Shown here in pieces: positions 17,430-26,504 of a stretch of 64,000 nt of DNA (the first letter of the stretch is position 1; each line of letters starts with the position of its first letter). The notes below the pieces were generated by a model. The model did no database searches and was not told the DNA's origin. It saw only the letters and a program-made list of their open reading frames with translations. The stretch is taken from NCBI RefSeq assembly GCF_013450155.1, contig NZ_JACCKD010000003.1, forward strand, positions 372,001 through 436,000, given 5' to 3'. Origin of the DNA: Haloechinothrix aidingensis (GTDB taxonomy: Bacteria; Actinomycetota; Actinomycetes; Mycobacteriales; Pseudonocardiaceae). A program made the position numbers and the translations under genes.

Positions 17430-18217
17430 GCGAACTGCCCAGCCTTCCGTCCCCGACCGGGTGGTCCCGCGAATGCCTGTGCGATTCCCAGCCAGCGACC
17501 GGCCTCGTCTCCCTCGGCGGTGAGCGCGGTGTCGTCCGGGTGCCGCCGCTGCGTCACCACAAGGCAGAACTCCAGTGCGCTGCCGGTCACCCGCTGGCGC
17601 GCATCCTCGGGTCCCCATGTCCACTGCCGGCCCGTGGGCCCCTCGAGCTCCACGCGGAATTCCTCGGCGGGGGGCTGCAACGAGTGCGCGAGGTAGGCGA
17701 AGTCACGGGTACGGACCCCGATGTGGGCGACGTGCCGCAGTCGTTCCGTGCCGGTCCGCACCACGCCGAGCGCGTCCGCGACGTCCTGACCGTGCGCCCA
17801 GGTTTCCATCAGCCGCGCGGTCGCCATGGATGCGGGCTTCATCGGCGGGCCGAACCACGGGAGCTTGGTCCCCTCTTGCAGCTCCGCGAGCGCGCTGCGC
17901 AGCCGCGACCGCCCGGTGCGCCATGTCGCGAGCAGTTCCGTCACGTCCTTGCCCGCTCCCCGTTCCGCGGCCGTGTCCACGAAGCCCTCCGGATCGTTCG
18001 CCGCCAGGTCCAGCTCGGACCGGAACGCTTCCGGCCGGGTTGCCGCCAGCAGCGCCACTTCATCGGTCCAGGCGAGGTGGGCGATCTGGTGTGCGATCGT
18101 CCACCCTGGTGCGGGAGTCGGCAACCGCCACTTCCCTGCCGGCAGTTCGGCGACCAGAGTATCCAGGTCGGCGCCCTCGGCATCGAGGTCGTCGAGTAGT
18201 TCCACCAGCTGAACCAT
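17426..18217 (-). CDS. TIGR03084-type DinB/maleylpyruvate isomerase-fold metal-binding protein
   Basis: A 263-residue protein whose N-terminal half has the DinB-like four-helix bundle of mycothiol-dependent isomerases. Candidate metal ligands are the His residues of [14 protein letters not shown] and of [14 protein letters not shown]. The C-terminal part ([17 protein letters not shown] to [16 protein letters not shown]) is the small domain typical of TIGR03084. The ATG at 18217 follows a GAAGGAG ribosome site. It is the first gene of the eight-gene minus-strand operon and is coupled to the AtuA-like gene. A mycothiol-dependent isomerisation or thiol-transfer step is suggested by the fold; the reaction is unknown. 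Confidence 0.85.
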   Translation of the reverse strand: MVQLVELLDDLDAEGADLDTLVAELPAGKWRLPTPAPGWTIAHQIAHLAWTDEVALLAATRPEAFRSELDLAANDPEGFVDTAAERGAGKDVTELLATWRTGRSRLRSALAELQEGTKLPWFGPPMKPASMATARLMETWAHGQDVADALGVVRTGTERLRHVAHIGVRTRDFAYLAHSLQPPAEEFRVELEGPTGRQWTWGPEDARQRVTGSALEFCLVVTQRRHPDDTALTAEGDEAGRWLGIAQAFAGPPGRGRKAGQFA

Positions 18218-18265
18218 GCACGTCTCCTTCGGCGATGCCGGAAGCATGGCATCGGCACCAGAAAA

Positions 18266-18287
18266 AAGCAAGCATGAGTGCTTGTTT
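18266..18287. promoter_or_regulatory. Candidate TetR-type operator in the operon/P450 divergent promoter
   Basis: AAGCAAGCA and TGCTTGTTT (eight of nine bases match as inverted arms) flank a 4-base TGAG centre. The surrounding sequence is AT-rich in a GC-rich genome. It lies 49 bases upstream of the operon start at 18217 and 90 bases upstream of the P450 start at 18377, so one bound repressor could control both. A second inverted repeat, CGATGCC/GGCATCG, lies at 18233-18254 in the operon leader. Confidence 0.55.
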
Positions 18288-18376
18288 ATTCGGGTGAGTC
18301 CGCGCGGACACTCTTGACGTACTGTCAATTGCGGCGGGACAGTAGCCGTGTGATCGGCACCGGGAGGTGAGGGGTC

Positions 18377-19846
18377 ATGGGGACCGCGCTCAGCAAGGCT
18401 ACCGATGCCGTGCGCGGACGGGTGCCGCCGCTGACCGCAGTGCCCCTGCCCCGTGCGGTCGATGCCCGGTGGCTCGCGCCACGCGGGCGGAGCGAGCCGC
18501 TGGCCGATCCCCCGCCGGGCAGCGGGCTGACCGCGGTGCCAGGTGACTTCGGTCCACCGTTCGTCGGGCACAGCCTCACCGCGATGCGCTTCGGCCCCGA
18601 CTTCGCCCTCCGCCGTTACGAGCGCTACGGGCCGGTGTCCTGGATGGGCATGTTCGGGCAACGCATGGTGGCGCTCGCGGGCCCGGATGCCACCCAGACC
18701 GCCCTGATCAACAAGGACAAGGTGTTCTCCCAGCAGGGCTGGAACTTCTTCATCGAGCGGTTCTTCCACCGCGGCTTGATGCTGCTGGACTTCGGCGAGC
18801 ACCGCATGCACCGCAGGATCATGCAGGAGGCGTTCACCCGAGATCGCCTTGCCGCCTACACCGAGGAGATGACCCGGGTCGCGCGCGAGGGCATCCGGCA
18901 GTGGCCGACCGGCAGTACGATGCGGCTGTACTGGGCGCTCAAGCAGCTCACGCTGGATATAGCCGCTCGCGTGTTCATGGACATGCCGCCTGGGGAGCGT
19001 GCCGACGAGCTCAACAGGGCGTTCGTGGACACGGTGCGCGGGGGTACCGCCCTCATCCGGCATCCGGTACCCGGCGGCCGGTGGTCGGCGGGACTGAGCG
19101 GCAGGAAGGTGCTGGAACGGTTCTTCGCCGAGCGGCTCGCCGACAAGCGCGCCGGCTCCGGCAGTGACCTGTTCTCGGCGCTGTGCCACGCCACGGACTC
19201 CGATGGCGAGCGGTTCAGCGACGAGGACGTCATCAACCACATGATCTTCCTGATGATGGCGGCGCACGACACCTCGACCATCACCAGTACAGCGGCCGCC
19301 TACTACCTCGGTACGCACCCCGACTGGCAGGAGCGTGCCAGGGAGGAGTCCCGCGCGCTCGGTACGGGCTCCCCCGATCTGGAGGCCCTCGAGTCGCTGC
19401 ACACCCTGGACCTCGTCATCAAGGAGTCCTTGCGCATGGTGGCGCCGGTACCCAGCCTGCCCCGCAAGGCGCTGACCGATACCGAGGTGCTCGGCCACTA
19501 CATCCCGCAAGGCACCCTCATCGGCGTCTCGCCTGCCGTCAACCACTTCACCCCGGAGTGCTGGACCGACCCGATGACGTTCGACCCGGAGCGTTTCTCT
19601 CCGGGCAGGCGTGAGGACAAGTCGCACCGGTTCGCCTGGATTCCGTTCGGCGGTGGGGCACATAAATGCATCGGCATGCATTTCGGCACCATCGAGGTCA
19701 AAGCCTTGCTGCACGAGCTCCTGATGCATTACACGTGGTCACTTCCGCAGGACTACCTTGCCCGTTGGGACTATGTCGCCCTGCCGGTGCCTGTCGATGG
19801 TCTCCCGGTCCGGCTACGCGCAGTTACGGACCGCACCCGCGCGTGA
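18377..19846 (+). CDS. Cytochrome P450
   Basis: A 489-residue heme monooxygenase. It shows the I-helix threonine motif [12 protein letters not shown], the K-helix ExxR in [10 protein letters not shown], the PERF motif [10 protein letters not shown], and the heme-binding loop [14 protein letters not shown] with its cysteine ligand. There is no membrane anchor, but the protein is longer than most actinobacterial P450s; the proline-rich 60-residue N-terminus and general pattern recall the CYP136/CYP51-like group, though this is from memory. It has a GGGAGGTGA ribosome site. It diverges from the acyl-CoA operon across 159 bases containing the operator-like palindrome, so hydroxylation of an isoprenoid or lipid feeding that operon is a reasonable hypothesis. 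Electron partners are not encoded nearby. Confidence 0.93.
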   Translation: MGTALSKATDAVRGRVPPLTAVPLPRAVDARWLAPRGRSEPLADPPPGSGLTAVPGDFGPPFVGHSLTAMRFGPDFALRRYERYGPVSWMGMFGQRMVALAGPDATQTALINKDKVFSQQGWNFFIERFFHRGLMLLDFGEHRMHRRIMQEAFTRDRLAAYTEEMTRVAREGIRQWPTGSTMRLYWALKQLTLDIAARVFMDMPPGERADELNRAFVDTVRGGTALIRHPVPGGRWSAGLSGRKVLERFFAERLADKRAGSGSDLFSALCHATDSDGERFSDEDVINHMIFLMMAAHDTSTITSTAAAYYLGTHPDWQERAREESRALGTGSPDLEALESLHTLDLVIKESLRMVAPVPSLPRKALTDTEVLGHYIPQGTLIGVSPAVNHFTPECWTDPMTFDPERFSPGRREDKSHRFAWIPFGGGAHKCIGMHFGTIEVKALLHELLMHYTWSLPQDYLARWDYVALPVPVDGLPVRLRAVTDRTRA

Positions 19847-20118
19847 CACGGCAATCGGCCGTCCTGCCTGCTCCTTTCCCCTGTGGGAGCGTCGCGAACC
19901 GGTGTACATGTTGATAACGTTATGTATCCGTGAGTGTCGCTCGCGTCACTCATTTGGCCGGTAGACATCCCCACCTGTTCGTGGTCGTTTGGCAAGGTCA
20001 CTGCTGGACCAAGTAGTGCGGTCAAGTGAGTCGGGGACGATCGCGGCGGCCGCTGCCGCGAGTGCACGACGGTTCGGGGCCGAAGCCATGGCCAGAGAGG
20101 TGACCAGAGAGGTGAACC
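19847..20118. other. Intergenic region with AT-rich palindrome and tandem 12-base duplication
   Basis: No gene is seen. The perfect palindrome ATAACGTTAT lies at 19914-19923 in a locally AT-rich stretch and could be an operator or part of a promoter. At 20092-20103 and 20104-20115 the 12 bases CCAGAGAGGTGA are exactly repeated in tandem; the second copy supplies the ribosome site (AGAGAGGTG) of the gene at 20119. Confidence 0.6.
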
Positions 20119-21990
20119 GTGGACGACCATAGTGAGGCCGAGCTCACGCGACGATGGTCGGAGGCGTTGACGCACACTCGGGGCGTCGATCTCGAGCGGG
20201 ACGAGGCCGAGCGGATGATCGGCCAGATCGTCGCCGAGGCGCGCGAGGACCTGCGGACCGCGCACACCGCCGCGGTGGAGCGGTTCGCCCGCATCTACGC
20301 TCACGCGCCGGTAGGCATCGCACTGACGGACGAGTCCGGCACGATCGCCGAGGCCAACGCGGCGCTCGCCACCGTCCTCGGCGACTCACCGGAGCAGCTG
20401 CGTGGGCAGTGCCTTCCCGACCTCGTGACGACAGCCGACGGCGCCCAGCTCCTGCGGGAGCACCTGGCCGACGTCCAGCACGGTGGCGAGCCCCGGCAGC
20501 TGCACGTCGACTTCCGGCACAGCACGGACGAGGAGCATCGCACCGTCGTCACCCTGACCACGCTGCCCGCCGACACCACCGACCGCGAGTACCCGGTGGC
20601 GATGGTCCAGGACGTCAACCAGGAGCACTCCCTCGGCGAGCGGTTGCTGCACCAGAACGTGCACGACCCGCTGACCGGGTTGCCCAACGCCGGCAGCTTC
20701 GAGAACCACCTGGAAGCGTGGCTGGCCGACCCCTCGCGCTCGCGCATCGCGCTGGTCTTCTTCGACCTCGACGGGTTCCGGGTGATCAACGACGGGCTCG
20801 GCTCCGAGGTCGGCGATGCGCTGCTGCGTGCCGTCGCAGGCAAGCTCACAGACACGTTCAGCACCCCCGACACTTTCGTCGCACGCCTGACGGGGGACGG
20901 CTTCGGTGTCCTCGTGCGCGGTGAGCTGACCACGAACGAGGTGATCGAGCAGGTCAGCGGCGCGTTGAACGAGCTGAGCGAGCCCATCTACATCGGTGGT
21001 GAAGCGGTCGGCGTCAACGCCAGCGCAGGGATCGTGGTCCAGGGCACCGGGGAAGGGCAGGCGCGCGACCTCAAACGTAAGGGCGAGACCACACTGCACC
21101 GCGCGAAGGAGCGCGGCCGGGCCCAGTGGGTGCTGTTCGAGCACGATGCCGACGCTGCCGACCGCGACCGCTATCGCATGGCGGCGTCGCTGGCAGGCGC
21201 CCTGGAGAACGGCGAGTTCGAGCTGGTGTACCAGCCGACCGTCAAATTGGACGGCAGCGGTGCCCTGCCCGTGGTCAACGCGATGCTGCAGTGGGACCAC
21301 CCGGAATGGGGACGGCTGCCGAGCGAGGAATTCCTGCCCATGGCCGACGCTACCGGGATGACCCTGCCGATCGGGCGGTGGATGCTGACCGAGGCACTGT
21401 CCACGCACGCGCGCTGGCGCGAGAGCATCGGCGACGACGGCACGGTTCCCGACCTGTGCCTCCGGCTTCCCACCCGCCTGGCCATCGACCACGACCTGGT
21501 GGGAATGGTCAAGCGCGATCTCGAGAACACCGGTGTCCCTCCGCAGTCGCTCCGGCTGTGCGCCGCGGCCGACACCGTGCGCGACCCGCGCGGCGAGGTG
21601 CTCGACTCGCTCGGTGTGCTGCGCGAGCTGGGTGCCCAGCTGGTGCTGGAGGTCTCGTCGGTGGCCGACCTCGAAGTGATCCACAGACACTCGCTGCCGG
21701 TCAGCTACGTCGTCCTCGTCGGCTCCATCATCGAGGGGCTGGGGCGCCGGACCGACGACGAGCCCCGCTCGGCGGTCCGGCATATCGACCACCTTCTCGC
21801 CACCGCGGCCGAGCTCGGTGTCCGGGCCGGAGCCGAAGGTGTGCGCACCGCCGAACAGGCGCGCAAGCTCGGCGAACTGGGCGTGATAGCCGCGCGCGGA
21901 CCGTTCTACCTGGAGTCCGCGTCGGCGGAGCGGATCGAGACATTGCTCACCGGCTCGGCGAGCGAGGTCGCCCGGACCGGGGGTTGGTGA
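20119..21990 (+). CDS. PAS protein with degenerate GGDEF and EAL domains
   Basis: A 623-residue cytosolic protein. Residues about 55-165 form a PAS sensor domain (APVGIALTDESGTIAEANAA). Residues about 180-345 form a GGDEF domain opened by HDPLTGLPN, but the signature is TGDGF (258-262) instead of GGDEF. Residues about 350-610 form an EAL domain in which the EAL triplet is NAM (387-389, in VNAMLQWDH), the second catalytic Glu region reads LRLCAAAD, and no DDFGTG motif remains; only GAEGV is kept. Both cyclic-di-GMP synthesis and breakdown are therefore unlikely. It may bind a nucleotide or act as a scaffold. No transmembrane segment is seen. Start is the GTG at 20119. Confidence 0.88.
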   Translation: MDDHSEAELTRRWSEALTHTRGVDLERDEAERMIGQIVAEAREDLRTAHTAAVERFARIYAHAPVGIALTDESGTIAEANAALATVLGDSPEQLRGQCLPDLVTTADGAQLLREHLADVQHGGEPRQLHVDFRHSTDEEHRTVVTLTTLPADTTDREYPVAMVQDVNQEHSLGERLLHQNVHDPLTGLPNAGSFENHLEAWLADPSRSRIALVFFDLDGFRVINDGLGSEVGDALLRAVAGKLTDTFSTPDTFVARLTGDGFGVLVRGELTTNEVIEQVSGALNELSEPIYIGGEAVGVNASAGIVVQGTGEGQARDLKRKGETTLHRAKERGRAQWVLFEHDADAADRDRYRMAASLAGALENGEFELVYQPTVKLDGSGALPVVNAMLQWDHPEWGRLPSEEFLPMADATGMTLPIGRWMLTEALSTHARWRESIGDDGTVPDLCLRLPTRLAIDHDLVGMVKRDLENTGVPPQSLRLCAAADTVRDPRGEVLDSLGVLRELGAQLVLEVSSVADLEVIHRHSLPVSYVVLVGSIIEGLGRRTDDEPRSAVRHIDHLLATAAELGVRAGAEGVRTAEQARKLGELGVIAARGPFYLESASAERIETLLTGSASEVARTGGW

Positions 21991-22046
21991 CGGGACCGTC
22001 CCGGTCCCCCTGGCTCACACCGAGCACGGTAGGCAGGATTGTCCGC

Positions 22047-22502
22047 ATGAAGGTCGCAGAGATCGCCCCCGACTTCACCCTCGCGGACCATACCGGCGCC
22101 GAGCGGAGCCTGTCCGGGCTCGTGGCGGCGGGCCCGGTCGTGTTGTTCTTCTACCCCGCCGCTATGACACCCGGATGCACCGCGGAGAGCTGTCACTTCC
22201 GGGACATGGCCGCCGAGTTCGCACAGCTCGACGCCCAGCGTGTCGGTATCAGCCCCGATCCGGTCGACAAGCAGGCGACGTTCGCCGACAAGCACCGTTT
22301 CGACTACCCCCTGCTGTCCGATCCGGACGGCGAGGTCGCCGCGCGGTTCGGGGTACGGCGGCGGTTCGGTCCGCTGCTGACCAAACGCCAGACGTTCGTC
22401 ATCGACACCGACCGCCGGGTCCTCGAGGTCATCAAGAGCGAGGTCCGGATGAGCGTGCACGCCGAGAAGGCGTTGGCGGCCCTGCGGAGCAGGTCCTCGT
22501 GA
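22047..22502 (+). CDS. Peroxiredoxin (BCP/AhpE-like thiol peroxidase)
   Basis: A 151-residue thioredoxin-fold peroxidase that reduces hydrogen peroxide and organic peroxides in the cytosol. The motif FFYPAAMTPGCTAESC contains the peroxidatic Cys44 and, five residues later, Cys49 placed as the resolving cysteine of the BCP group. The C-terminal half (FGVRRRFGPLLTKRQTFVIDTDRRVLEVI) is typical. The start is the ATG at 22047, 57 bases after the GGDEF/EAL gene. It converges with the LCP gene, with only 23 bases between their stops. Confidence 0.93.
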   Translation: MKVAEIAPDFTLADHTGAERSLSGLVAAGPVVLFFYPAAMTPGCTAESCHFRDMAAEFAQLDAQRVGISPDPVDKQATFADKHRFDYPLLSDPDGEVAARFGVRRRFGPLLTKRQTFVIDTDRRVLEVIKSEVRMSVHAEKALAALRSRSS

Positions 22503-22525
22503 CGGCACGCACGCCGCGCGGCACG

Positions 22526-23704
22526 CTACTCGAAGACCAGCTCCTCGGGGACCGGCTGGTCCGTCCGTAAGGCGTCGAACATCTGCTGTGCCCGCGCCTC
22601 GTCCATCGCGGACGCCGCAGCCGATGCCACCGGAACCGTCGTGGTCACCACGGAGTCATCCGAGATGCCGCGCATGGACCATGCCAGCCGGACGAGGTGG
22701 TGCAGCCGGTCGCTGTCGTCCACTGTGAGCGCGTCCGGTCCGGCGGAAAGCAGGGGTATCAGCCGGAACGGGTTGAGTACCGTCGCGGGGCTGGCAGCCT
22801 GGTCGGCGAGCGCGCCGATGAAGCGGCGCTGGTTGGCGACCCTGTCCAGGTCGGAACGTGGCGTGGCGTCGCTGTGACGCATGCGCACGAAGTGCAGCGC
22901 CTCCTCGCCACTGAGCTTGCGATTACCTGCCTCGACAGTCCGTCCCGTCCGGGTGTCGTGCATATCGGACTCGATGTTCAACTCCACGCCACCGATCGCG
23001 TCCACGATGTCCTCGAACCCCGCGAGGCCGATCTCGGCGTAGTGATCGATGCGCAGGCCGGTGGCCTGTTCGACGGTGCGGACCAGGGTCGGCGCACCAC
23101 CGAGGGAGTAGGCCGAGTTCACCCGCCCGGACCCGTGACCGGGAATGGCCAGCCGCAGGTCCCGTGGCACGCTCATGAGGGTCGGCCGGGTGTCGTTGTC
23201 CGGCAGGTGCGCCACCATGATGGTGTCGGCCACCCTGCCGCCGCTGTCGCCGGTCGACAGGCGCTGCTGGTCCTCCGGATCGAGCCCTTCCCGGCTGTCC
23301 GACCCCACGATGAGCCAGTTCGTACCCGATGCGGCGGCGGGCCTGCCCTCGTAGTCGTTGACGGCCTCGACGCGGTCGAGCGAGAAGTCCACGTAGACCC
23401 ACGCCGCGACGAGCGCCAGCAGCAGCACAAGGAACACGCTCATCAGCACACGTCCCGGGCGCCTGCGCCGCTTGCGCATCCGCTTCGGCCGCACCGTGGG
23501 GCGGTGCGGCGGCTGGGATGGCGGCTGCTCGCGGCCCCGCCCCCGACCGCCTGCCGCCCGAGCGGACCCGCGCCCGGGTAGCGGCATCATCTGGGTCGGC
23601 TGGTGTTCGCGTCGCTGCCCGCGCCGGCCACCCCCCTGCCAGCCGGGCTGGGTGCGTGGCGCACCACGATCCGCCCTCCGGTCATCGCCTCCGCGAAAAC
23701 TCAT
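22526..23704 (-). CDS. LytR-CpsA-Psr (LCP) family cell-wall ligase
   Basis: A 392-residue membrane-anchored enzyme of the type that attaches glycopolymers (in actinomycetes arabinogalactan or teichoic-like polymers) to peptidoglycan. The first 85 residues are cytoplasmic, rich in Arg, Gly and Pro, followed by one membrane helix at about 87-105 after a run of basic residues. The LCP domain shows WLIVGSDSRE, ADTIMVAHLP, LMSVPRDLRLAIPGHG with the catalytic Arg residues, RVNSAYSLGGA and LHFVRMRHSD with the C-terminal LDRVANQRRFI. The start is taken at the second codon of a GTGATG pair, after a GAAGGGA ribosome site. It is not in an evident operon. Confidence 0.92.
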   Translation of the reverse strand: MSFRGGDDRRADRGAPRTQPGWQGGGRRGQRREHQPTQMMPLPGRGSARAAGGRGRGREQPPSQPPHRPTVRPKRMRKRRRRPGRVLMSVFLVLLLALVAAWVYVDFSLDRVEAVNDYEGRPAAASGTNWLIVGSDSREGLDPEDQQRLSTGDSGGRVADTIMVAHLPDNDTRPTLMSVPRDLRLAIPGHGSGRVNSAYSLGGAPTLVRTVEQATGLRIDHYAEIGLAGFEDIVDAIGGVELNIESDMHDTRTGRTVEAGNRKLSGEEALHFVRMRHSDATPRSDLDRVANQRRFIGALADQAASPATVLNPFRLIPLLSAGPDALTVDDSDRLHHLVRLAWSMRGISDDSVVTTTVPVASAAASAMDEARAQQMFDALRTDQPVPEELVFE

Positions 23705-23821
23705 CACGGTCCCTTCCGTGCGGCCGCTTCCCGTGCGCGTGGGCGGCCCATCCGGCCACGTCCACACCTACCTCCTCGGCGGCGGCTTGGCACCGGTACG
23801 GGCGACGGCGGACACCCACGA

Positions 23822-23850
23822 ATGTGACGCACATAATCCCACCGTACGGT
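23822..23850. promoter_or_regulatory. Palindrome pair upstream of the LCP gene
   Basis: ATGTGACGCACAT (23822-23834; perfect 5-base arms around ACG) and ACCGTACGGT (23841-23850; perfect) lie about 120-150 bases upstream of the LCP start. The segment is relatively AT-rich. It may be a regulator site; no matching known consensus is claimed. Confidence 0.35.
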
Positions 23851-23917
23851 CGCACCGAGCGCGGCGCCCCCGCGCGGGCGCCTGCGGTGTTCGTGCCGGA
23901 CGCGCAGCCGGCGGTGC

Positions 23918-24628
23918 CTACAGCGCGATCTCGAGTCGGCGGGCGGCCGGGTACGACCTGGCTCGTTCGAGGACGCCGTCCGGGTGGCCCACCGCGAAAG
24001 CGTCCCTGGCGAACGCCCGAACGACGTGGCTCCAGACGCCGGGGCGGCGCAGCATACGATGCTCCTCCCCGACCACGAGGAACCGCAGCACCTCGCTACC
24101 CGCACAGGCCCGCTCGGCGAACGCGTACGAGCTCTCCGGGCTGGTCACGCTGTCCTCGCTGCCGTGAACGAGTACCGTCCGGACCGACTCCAGCTGGCCC
24201 GTCCAGTCCTTCTCGGTAGTCCAGGGCGCGAGGCCGCACACCGCGGTGACCGCCGGGTCGTCCGCGAGGCGGAAGGCGACCCGTCCGCCCATGGAATGGC
24301 CGACCAGCGCGACGGGTACCCCGGGACGCAGCGCACGCAGTCGCGCCATAGCCATACGACCGTCGTGCACCGGATCCAGCCGGGGTGCGTTCCAACCGCG
24401 CACCCGGTTGCGGAGCAACCACACCTCGATGCCCTGCCCGGCGACCGCACGCCACACCACACCGGCAAGATGGGCCATCCGCAGGAACGGCGGTGACCAG
24501 GGCCGTACCTCGCGCACGCCGTGTTGCGCTCCGCCGTGCAGGACCATCACCACCCCTCTGGTCGGGCCACGGGCGGGCAGCACGGACAGTCCGGGGCGGC
24601 GGATCACTTCGCGGGGCCAGGTATGCAC
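23918..24628 (-). CDS. Alpha/beta hydrolase fold protein
   Basis: A 236-residue alpha/beta hydrolase. It has the nucleophile elbow GHSMGG (ALVGHSMGGRVAF), an oxyanion-region VLHGGAQHG, a candidate acid in HGSEDSVTSP and the catalytic His in VGEEHRMLRRP. No signal peptide is seen. The GTG at 24628 lies 11 bases after the ABC exporter stop, so the two genes are probably cotranscribed. The substrate is unknown; most members of this actinobacterial group are uncharacterised esterases or lipases. Confidence 0.82.
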   Translation of the reverse strand: MHTWPREVIRRPGLSVLPARGPTRGVVMVLHGGAQHGVREVRPWSPPFLRMAHLAGVVWRAVAGQGIEVWLLRNRVRGWNAPRLDPVHDGRMAMARLRALRPGVPVALVGHSMGGRVAFRLADDPAVTAVCGLAPWTTEKDWTGQLESVRTVLVHGSEDSVTSPESSYAFAERACAGSEVLRFLVVGEEHRMLRRPGVWSHVVRAFARDAFAVGHPDGVLERARSYPAARRLEIAL

Positions 24629-24638
24629 CTCGCCATCC

Positions 24639-26504
24639 TCACGCGGCCGGCTCCGTCTCCGCGAACTGGGTCCGGTAGAGGTCGGCGTACCGGCCACCCG
24701 CTTCGAGGAGCTCCTGGTGGGTACCACGCTCGACGATGGTGCCGCCGTCGACGACCAGGATCTGGTCTGCGGAGCGGATGGTCGACAGCCGGTGGGCGAT
24801 GATCAGCGCCGTCCGCCCGTCGAGCGCGTCAGCGAGCGCGGCGGCGACCGCGGCCTCGGACTCGGCGTCGAGGTGGGCCGTCGCCTCGTCGAGCACGACG
24901 ACGCGTGGCTGCGCCAGCAGCAGCCGCGCTATCGTCAGGCGTTGCCGTTCCCCTCCGGAGAGCCGGTACCCGCGATCCCCGACGACGGTGTCGAGCCCGT
25001 CGGGAAGGGAGGCGACCAGCGATCCGAGACGCGCGCGGTCGAGCGCGGCGTACATCTGTTCCTCGGTGGCGTCCCTGCTCGCGTAGGCGAGGTTCTCCCG
25101 GATCGTGTCGTGGAAGAGGTGGCCGTCCTGAGCGACCACGCCGACCGTCTCGCGCAGGCTGGCGAAGCTCACCTCGCGCACGTCCACCCCGGCAAGCCGC
25201 ACCGAGCCCGTGTCGACGTCGTACAGCCGCGGTACCAGCGAGGCGATCGTGGACTTGCCCGCTCCGGAGGCGCCGACCAGCGCGACCGTCCGGCCGGCTT
25301 GCACCCGGAAATCGACGCCGTTCAGGACCTGCTCACCTTCGCGGGAGTCCAGCGTGGCGACCTCCTCGAGCGAGGCAAGCGAGACGTGCTCGGCAGGCGG
25401 GTAGGCGAACCGTACATCGCGCAGCTCCACGGACACCTCACCCGCGGGAATCCGCCGCGCGTCCGGATGTTCGGTGATGGCCGGCTCGAGGTCGAGCACC
25501 TCGAAGATGCGCTCGAAGGACACCAGCGCGGTCATGATGTCCACCCGCAGGTTCGCCAGCGCCGTCAGCGGTGTGTACAGACGGGTCAGGAGCAGGGCCA
25601 TGGCGACCACGGTCCCGGCGTCCAGCGCACCGCCGAGGGCCAGCCAGCCACCCAGGCCGTACACCAGGGCCAGCGCGAGCGCCGAGACCAGCGTCAGCGT
25701 GGTCATGAACCAGCGGGTCAGCATCGCGGTGCGCACCCCGACATCGCGCACCTGTGCGGCATGCTGCCCGAACTCGACGGCCTCCGCGTGCGGATCACCG
25801 AGCAGCTTCACCAGCGTGGCACCCGACGCGGAGAACCGTTCCGTCATCTGGGTGGTCATTCCGGAGTTGAGCCGAGCGGCTTCGCGTTGCAGGTGTGCCA
25901 TCCGCCGGGCGATGCGGCGGGCGGGAAGTACGAACACCGGAAGCAGTACCAAGGCAAGTGCGGTGATCTGCCAGGACAGCGTGACCATCACCGCGACGGC
26001 GAGTATCAGCTGGACGGAGTTGGTGACCAGTCCGGACAGCGTCGCGGTGAACGTGCGCTGGGCGCCGATGACGTCGTTGTTCAGCCTGCTCACCAGCGCA
26101 CCGGTGCGGGTGCGATGGAAGAACGCGACCGGCATGCGCTGGACGTGCTCGAAGACCGCGCGGCGCAGGTCGTAGATCAGCCCTTCGCCGATCCGGGCGG
26201 ACTGCCACCGCTCGGCGAGGCCGACAGCCGCATCGAGACACGCCACGGCCGCGATCACCAGCGCCAGGATCACGACCATCCGGGTGTCTTGCCTGTCCAC
26301 GATGGTGTTGACGACCTCGCCCGCCAGTAACGGGGTACTCACCGCCAGCACGGCCCCGACCACGGTGAGGACGCCGAAGACCGACAGGCGGGCCCAGTAC
26401 GGTCGGGAGAATCCGGCTACCCGGGAGATCGTGCCCGTGCGGAGTCGCGCCGGGGCGTCGACGCCGCGCATCGTGCTACTCAGCAGTGACCATGTATTGT
26501 CCAT
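24639..26504 (-). CDS. ABC exporter, fused permease and ATPase (MsbA/LmrA type)
   Basis: A 621-residue half-transporter. Residues about 20-330 are a six-helix ABC transmembrane domain, including the coupling region AFFHRTRTGALVSRLNNDV. Residues about 365-600 are the ATPase with Walker A GASGAGKST, Q-loop VVAQDGHLFHD, signature LSGGERQR, Walker B VVVLDEAT and switch His in IIAHRLS. A short extra segment (about residues 375-395, SLASLEEVATLDSREG) interrupts the start of the ATPase domain. The ATG at 26504 (MDNTWSLL) follows a GGAAGGTG ribosome site. It probably works as a homodimer; the substrate may be a drug or lipid. The hydrolase gene follows on the same strand. Confidence 0.92.
   Translation of the reverse strand: MDNTWSLLSSTMRGVDAPARLRTGTISRVAGFSRPYWARLSVFGVLTVVGAVLAVSTPLLAGEVVNTIVDRQDTRMVVILALVIAAVACLDAAVGLAERWQSARIGEGLIYDLRRAVFEHVQRMPVAFFHRTRTGALVSRLNNDVIGAQRTFTATLSGLVTNSVQLILAVAVMVTLSWQITALALVLLPVFVLPARRIARRMAHLQREAARLNSGMTTQMTERFSASGATLVKLLGDPHAEAVEFGQHAAQVRDVGVRTAMLTRWFMTTLTLVSALALALVYGLGGWLALGGALDAGTVVAMALLLTRLYTPLTALANLRVDIMTALVSFERIFEVLDLEPAITEHPDARRIPAGEVSVELRDVRFAYPPAEHVSLASLEEVATLDSREGEQVLNGVDFRVQAGRTVALVGASGAGKSTIASLVPRLYDVDTGSVRLAGVDVREVSFASLRETVGVVAQDGHLFHDTIRENLAYASRDATEEQMYAALDRARLGSLVASLPDGLDTVVGDRGYRLSGGERQRLTIARLLLAQPRVVVLDEATAHLDAESEAAVAAALADALDGRTALIIAHRLSTIRSADQILVVDGGTIVERGTHQELLEAGGRYADLYRTQFAETEPAA

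Noticed and set aside
23822-23834. ATGTGACGCACAT as a CRP/cAMP receptor site
   Set aside because: The spacing (3 bases between 5-base arms) does not fit the TGTGA-N6-TCACA consensus.
24246-26330. A long plus-strand frame opposite the ABC exporter
   Set aside because: The exporter has all ABC motifs; the opposite frame has low-complexity composition and no recognisable motif.
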